Origin: an uncultured Alphaproteobacteria bacterium
GTDB lineage: Bacteria; Pseudomonadota; Alphaproteobacteria; CASFRQ01; SAAU01
Direction: 5' to 3'
DNA: 7,793 bases
NCBI GenBank assembly: GCA_949296785.1
Contig: CASFRQ010000170.1
Span: 1 to 7,793, forward strand
Shown here: one piece after another, positions 4,470 to 7,793 of the stretch
Layout of the letters: each line of letters starts with the position of its first letter
Position numbering within the stretch: position 1 is the first letter of the stretch
Notes under the pieces: generated by a model
The model's database searches: none
The model's input: only the letters and a program-made list of their open reading frames with translations
What the model was told of the DNA's origin: nothing
Translations under genes and position numbers: made by a program

Positions 4470-5804
4470 TTACAAACGCCCTTTCATTTTTGTTTTCTTC
4501 AAAAGGCTTTCATACTGATAAGCCAGCAACTGAGACTGAACCTGCGTAACCGTATCCATAATAACCGTTACCATAATCAGCAAAGTCGTCCCGCCCAAAA
4601 AGAACGGAATGGACAGTTTGGAAATCAAAATCTCCGGCAAAACACAGATACCGGCCAAATAAACGGCCGCCAGCACCGTCAGCCTCGTAATTACATAATC
4701 CAAATATTCCGCCGTGCTTTTTCCCGGACGAATACCGGCGACAAAACCGCCGTACTTCTTCAGATTGTCTGCTGTTTCTTCCGGATTAAAAACAATCCCC
4801 GTGTAGAAGAAAGTAAAAAAGACAATTAAAAGAGCATACAAAGCCACATAAGCCGTTTGCCCATGAGTTAAAGCCGAAGATAACCAAGCCATCCATCCGG
4901 AATCGGCTCCGCTTTCGGCGGAAAAACGAATAATAGAAACCGGCAACAGCAACAAAGCGCTGGCAAAAATCGGCGGCATCACGCCCGTCGGGTTAATCTT
5001 TAACGGCAAATGGGACATATCCGCGTTATACATACCGCGAATCTGCTGTCTCTTCGGATATTGGATAACAATCCTTCTTTGAGCCCTTTCTACCATGACA
5101 ACCAGGTAAATCAACCCAAACATCAATGCCAGAACACCCAGGACAACCAAACCGGACAGCTGACCGACGCGGACCAACTCAAACATCTGGGCAAATCCCA
5201 AAGGAAGCCCGGAAATAATGCCGATGGTAATAATTAAAGAAGAACCGTTGCCCACGCCGCGTTGCGTAATCTGCTCGCCCAACCAAACGACAAACATCGT
5301 GCCGCCCAGCAAAGACACAATCGTAATCAAGCGGAATAAAGCGATATTTTCCATAATCACGGCGGAATGACCAGCGGAATTGGTCATTTTCTCAATCGCA
5401 ATCGCCAACCCGTATCCCTGCAAAATGGTAATCAACACCGTCAGGTATCTTGTCCACTGGTTCATCTTTCGCTGGCCGGTCGCCCCTTCTTTTTTCAAAG
5501 CAATCATCGCCGGAAAAATGGATGCCCCCAGCTGAATAATAATAGACGCGGAAATATACGGCATAATGTTGAGCGCCAAAATCGTCATTCTTTGCAGAGC
5601 GCCACCCGCAAACGCGTCAAACATCCCTAAAATACCGCTGGAATTCCTGTCAAAAATCTCTTTTAAAATATCAGGATCAATCCCGGGCAGAGGAATATAG
5701 GTTCCAAATCTGAAAACAATCAAAGCGACTAAAGTAAACCACATGCGCTTATGCAAATCCTTTGCTTTAGAAAACGCTTCCACAAAATCCATATTTGCAA
5801 CCAT
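4470..5804 (-). CDS. secY: protein translocase channel subunit SecY
   Basis: SecY forms the inner-membrane channel of the SecYEG translocon, for export and for insertion of membrane proteins. The 444-residue product has the expected alternation of about ten hydrophobic segments. Landmarks are the first segment (about 22-40), the plug and TM2 region (GMFDAFAGGALQRMTILAL, 60-78), ITQRGVGNGSSLIIT (179-193), VERAQRRIVIQYPKRQ at the TM6-7 loop (238-253), and the TM8-9 cytosolic loop FNPEETADNLKKYGGFVAGI (339-358) followed by RPG, which contacts SecA and ribosomes. I chose the ATG at 5804-5802, which follows GGGAGAGAATTGAAT. A TTG two codons upstream or an ATG four codons downstream are less likely alternatives. 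It sits 39 nt after rplO and one base before adk. Confidence 0.97.
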   Translation of the reverse strand: MVANMDFVEAFSKAKDLHKRMWFTLVALIVFRFGTYIPLPGIDPDILKEIFDRNSSGILGMFDAFAGGALQRMTILALNIMPYISASIIIQLGASIFPAMIALKKEGATGQRKMNQWTRYLTVLITILQGYGLAIAIEKMTNSAGHSAVIMENIALFRLITIVSLLGGTMFVVWLGEQITQRGVGNGSSLIITIGIISGLPLGFAQMFELVRVGQLSGLVVLGVLALMFGLIYLVVMVERAQRRIVIQYPKRQQIRGMYNADMSHLPLKINPTGVMPPIFASALLLLPVSIIRFSAESGADSGWMAWLSSALTHGQTAYVALYALLIVFFTFFYTGIVFNPEETADNLKKYGGFVAGIRPGKSTAEYLDYVITRLTVLAAVYLAGICVLPEILISKLSIPFFLGGTTLLIMVTVIMDTVTQVQSQLLAYQYESLLKKTKMKGRL

Positions 5805-5843
5805 ATTCAATTCTCTCCCGGTCTTGTCCTGTTTTTATTTTAC

Positions 5844-6341
5844 TTATTCCGCTTTTTTGTCAGCGTCTTTTTCATCGCAGACAGGCGCCATGATAGTCAC
5901 GGAACCGCCCAATTTTTCCACGGCTTCTTTGGCAGACTTGGAAATGCCCGCTACGCAGACGTTGATTTTAGCCTTTAATTCGCCTTGGCCCAAGAGGCGT
6001 ACGCCATCCTTAGCTCTGCGGATAAGGCCGGCTTCCATCAAAGCGACGGCGTCAACCGTTTTGTCGGCGCTTAAAGAACCGGCATCCAGAGCGGCCTGAA
6101 TACGATCCAGATTGATTTCAACAAAATTCAGTCTGGACGGATTCTTAAACCCGCGCATCGGCAAGCGGCGGTAAATAGGCATCTGTCCGCCTTCAAAACC
6201 GTTAATCGCCACGCCGGTTCTGGACTTCTGACCTTTCATGCCACGGCCGCCCGTCTTTCCTTTTCCGCAGCCGATGCCGCGGCAGACACGCGTCCGGGAC
6301 TTTCTGGCCCCTTCATTGTCACGAATTTCATTCAGTTTCAT
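5844..6341 (-). CDS. rplO: 50S ribosomal protein L15
   Basis: L15 (uL15) is a late-assembling protein with a long N-terminal tail that penetrates 23S rRNA. The 165-residue product begins MKLNEIRDNEGARKSRTR and has the glycine- and lysine-rich tail GIGCGKGKTGGRGMKGQKSR (about 22-41), then GFEGGQMPIYRRLPMRGFKN and the globular domain ending in a charged tail. Two cysteines occur near the tail (VCRGIGCG), where many homologues have other small residues. The ATG at 6341-6339 has GAGGAA exactly 7 nt upstream, set just before the rpmD stop, with only 4 nt between the genes. A longer frame to 6386 would run through that stop region and is not supported. Confidence 0.97.
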   Translation of the reverse strand: MKLNEIRDNEGARKSRTRVCRGIGCGKGKTGGRGMKGQKSRTGVAINGFEGGQMPIYRRLPMRGFKNPSRLNFVEINLDRIQAALDAGSLSADKTVDAVALMEAGLIRRAKDGVRLLGQGELKAKINVCVAGISKSAKEAVEKLGGSVTIMAPVCDEKDADKKAE

Positions 6342-6345
6342 AATC

Positions 6346-6537
6346 TTATTCCTCTGTAACTTCAACCAAGTGAGAAACTTTGGCAATCATGCCGCGGATA
6401 GCCGGCGTATCTTCCAAGACTTTCGTCTGACCGATTTTCTTTAACCCCAGCCCGCGCAGAACCTTTTCCTGCTTGTCAGGACGGCCGATAACGCTTCCCG
6501 TCTGTTTGACAGTGATTGTTTTTTTACTTTTCGCCAT
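6346..6537 (-). CDS. rpmD: 50S ribosomal protein L30
   Basis: L30 (uL30) is a small 23S rRNA-binding protein. The 63-residue product reads KTITVKQTGSVIGRPDKQEK, then VLRGLGLKKIGQTKVLEDTP and a short C-terminal helix, matching the compact bacterial family in length and order. Its ATG (6537-6535) lies inside the last codons of rpsE, overlapping that gene by 14 nt. A strong AAGGAG (6550-6545) 7 nt upstream, within the rpsE coding sequence, shows that it has its own initiation besides any coupling. It is not present in every bacterial phylum, but is usual in Proteobacteria at this position. Confidence 0.96.
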   Translation of the reverse strand: MAKSKKTITVKQTGSVIGRPDKQEKVLRGLGLKKIGQTKVLEDTPAIRGMIAKVSHLVEVTEE

Positions 6538-7132
6538 CTTGCGTCTCCTTTACCTGAACGCCTTTCAAAGCACCGTCGCGACGCGCGACAATATCCCCGA
6601 CCTTTTTGCCTCTTTTGGTCGCGACAATGCGCGGGGAATTGATATGTTTCAAAGCGTCAAAAGTCGCGCGAATCATGTTATGCGGATTTGCAGTCCCGAT
6701 GGACTTAGACACAATGTCCTGAATCCCCATCGTTTCAAAAACCGCGCGCATAGAACCGCCGGCGATAATTCCCGTTCCGGGGACGGCCGTTTTCAAAACA
6801 ACCGTTCCGGCGCCGAACTTGCCCGTTACATCATGGTGCAAAGTTCTGCCTTCCCTTAAAGGAACGCGAATCATATTCTTTTTGGCCGATTCCGTCGCTT
6901 TCTGAATGGCTTCCGGAACTTCTTTCGCTTTGCCGGAACCGAATCCGACACGTCCTTTTTGGTCTCCGACGACCACTAAAGCCGCAAAAGAAATATGCCG
7001 GCCGCCTTTTACTGTTTTGGAAACGCGGTTCACATGGACGAGTCTTTCAACGAGCTCTTCCTTCTCGGCTCTGCCGTCTTCCGCGTCGCGCCTTTTGTCA
7101 TCTTTCCGACGACCATCTGTTTTTGTAACCAT
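6524..7132 (-). CDS. rpsE: 30S ribosomal protein S5
   Basis: S5 (uS5) binds 16S rRNA at the mRNA entry side and affects decoding accuracy. The 202-residue product has a charged N-terminal extension of about 25 residues, then the S5 N-terminal domain (LVERLVHVNRVSKTVKGGRH, FAALVVVGDQKGRVGFGSGK) with the conserved glycine-rich loop. The C-terminal domain follows: TVVLKTAVPGTGIIAGGSMR, VFETMGIQDIVSKSIGTANP and HNMIRATFDAL. The ATG at 7132 is preceded by AGGGA, which overlaps the rplR stop region; the gap to rplR is 12 nt. Its last 14 nt overlap rpmD. Length is some 35 residues over E. coli, mostly at the termini, as in other Alphaproteobacteria. Confidence 0.97.
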   Translation of the reverse strand: MVTKTDGRRKDDKRRDAEDGRAEKEELVERLVHVNRVSKTVKGGRHISFAALVVVGDQKGRVGFGSGKAKEVPEAIQKATESAKKNMIRVPLREGRTLHHDVTGKFGAGTVVLKTAVPGTGIIAGGSMRAVFETMGIQDIVSKSIGTANPHNMIRATFDALKHINSPRIVATKRGKKVGDIVARRDGALKGVQVKETQDGEK

Positions 7133-7144
7133 TTTTTCTGTTCC

Positions 7145-7498
7145 CTAGAAAGATAAACCAACTTCGCGGGCGGCATCGGCCAACGCTTTGACGCGTCCGT
7201 GATAAATATATCCGCCTCTGTCGAAGACAACTTCTTTAATCCCGGCCTTCATCGCGCGCTCGGCAACAGCCTTGCCCACAATCTCAGCACCGGCAACCGT
7301 GGAACCTTTTGCTTTGAGCTCCTTCTCCAAAGAAGAAGCACAAACCAGAGTCTTCCCGGCCTTGTCATCTATAACCTGCGCATAGATGTTTTTCTCAGAA
7401 CGATAAACGCTCAGACGCAGACGCCCGGCGGCTTTCTGCCTCAAGGCATATCTTGTCCGCGATTTGCGCCGTTCAAATTTAATATCAGAACTGTTCAT
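7145..7498 (-). CDS. rplR: 50S ribosomal protein L18
   Basis: L18 (uL18) binds 5S rRNA and helps dock it in the central protuberance with L5. The 117-residue product starts with the basic stretch FERRKSRTRYALRQKAAGRL, followed by LSVYRSEKNIYAQVIDDKAG, TLVCASSLEKELKAKG and the C-terminal half VAERAMKAGIKEVVFDRGGY and YHGRVKALADAAREVGLSF, which are standard family blocks at normal length. The ATG at 7498 follows CAGGGAATT, with 12 nt between the rplF stop and this start. It ends in TAG. Confidence 0.97.
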   Translation of the reverse strand: MNSSDIKFERRKSRTRYALRQKAAGRLRLSVYRSEKNIYAQVIDDKAGKTLVCASSLEKELKAKGSTVAGAEIVGKAVAERAMKAGIKEVVFDRGGYIYHGRVKALADAAREVGLSF

Positions 7499-7510
7499 AA
7501 TTCCCTGCCT

Positions 7511-7793
7511 TTACTTTTTCTTACCTTCTTTACGGAAGATATATTCGTTTTCGTACTTAATCCCTTTTCCTTTGTAGGGTTCCGGCAGTTTGAAAGCTCT
7601 GATTTCGGCAGCAACCTGCCCGACGAGTCTTTTATCAATACCGGAAATTTCAATATTCGTCGGGGAAGAGCACGCGGCTTTCACCCCTTCAGGCAGCTTA
7701 TAGTCCACATCATGGCTGAAGCCTAAGGACATTTTCAGGTTATTACCGGCAACCTGCGCTTTAAAACCGACGCCGACCAATTCCAGCTTTTTG
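7511..7793 (-). CDS. rplF: 50S ribosomal protein L6, C-terminal part, cut by window edge
   Basis: L6 (uL6) binds 23S rRNA near the GTPase centre and the sarcin-ricin loop. The window holds about the last 93 codons; the frame is open through the right edge and starts outside. It reads KKLELVGVGFKAQV, LGFSHDVDYKLPEGV, and GIDKRLVGQVAAEIR, then the signature PEPYKGKGIKYENE near the end and a Lys-rich terminus. This matches the second of the two L6 repeats. The TTG near 7780 is only an internal leucine, not a start. It is followed by rplR after 12 nt. Confidence 0.96.
   Translation of the reverse strand, partial: KKLELVGVGFKAQVAGNNLKMSLGFSHDVDYKLPEGVKAACSSPTNIEISGIDKRLVGQVAAEIRAFKLPEPYKGKGIKYENEYIFRKEGKKK

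Overview
This window is the distal half of a bacterial ribosomal-protein super-operon, read entirely from the minus strand. In transcription order (right to left) it holds rplF (partial), rplR, rpsE, rpmD, rplO, secY, adk, rpsM, rpsK, rpoA and rplQ. Several features point to an alphaproteobacterium: adk lies between secY and rpsM with no map, infA or rpmJ; the RNA polymerase alpha C-terminus carries the GWPPENIE signature; and the L17 core ends in VDRDVTAKGKDSGP. The lineage below class cannot be told from this sequence. All eleven genes look intact (rplF runs off the right edge).

Region by region. At 3806-7793 is a tightly packed spc-type block of 50S proteins L6, L18, L30 and L15, the 30S protein S5, the SecY translocon channel and adenylate kinase, with gaps of -14 to +39 nt. 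At 3703-3805 is a 103-nt spacer with a strong sigma70-like promoter (TTGACA, 17 nt, TAAACT) followed by a GC-rich discriminator. It should give the alpha-operon genes rpsM-rpsK-rpoA-rplQ their own transcription. In that block rpsM starts with TTG and rpoA with GTG, and rpoA is flanked on both sides by spacers of about 110 nt full of small hairpins. A textbook intrinsic terminator at 1061-1094 closes the operon.

The left 1.06 kb (1-1060) is visibly more AT-rich and holds no intact gene. Its right half contains a decayed IS200/IS605-family insertion sequence. A tnpA relic at about 501-936 still shows the HUH motif (HIH) and several family blocks in shifted frames. Upstream of it two inverted repeats survive, the inner one pairing the tnpA Shine-Dalgarno and start codon with an upstream complement. 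This matches the translational silencing layout known for IS200. The element lies immediately beyond the rplQ terminator. The outermost 500 nt hold nothing I can assign.

Overall this is a conserved housekeeping locus with an accessory scar at its end. I see no previously undescribed system. The points most worth checking are the tandem hairpins around rpoA, the internal promoter, the TTG start of rpsM and the preserved regulatory hairpin of the dead IS200-like element.
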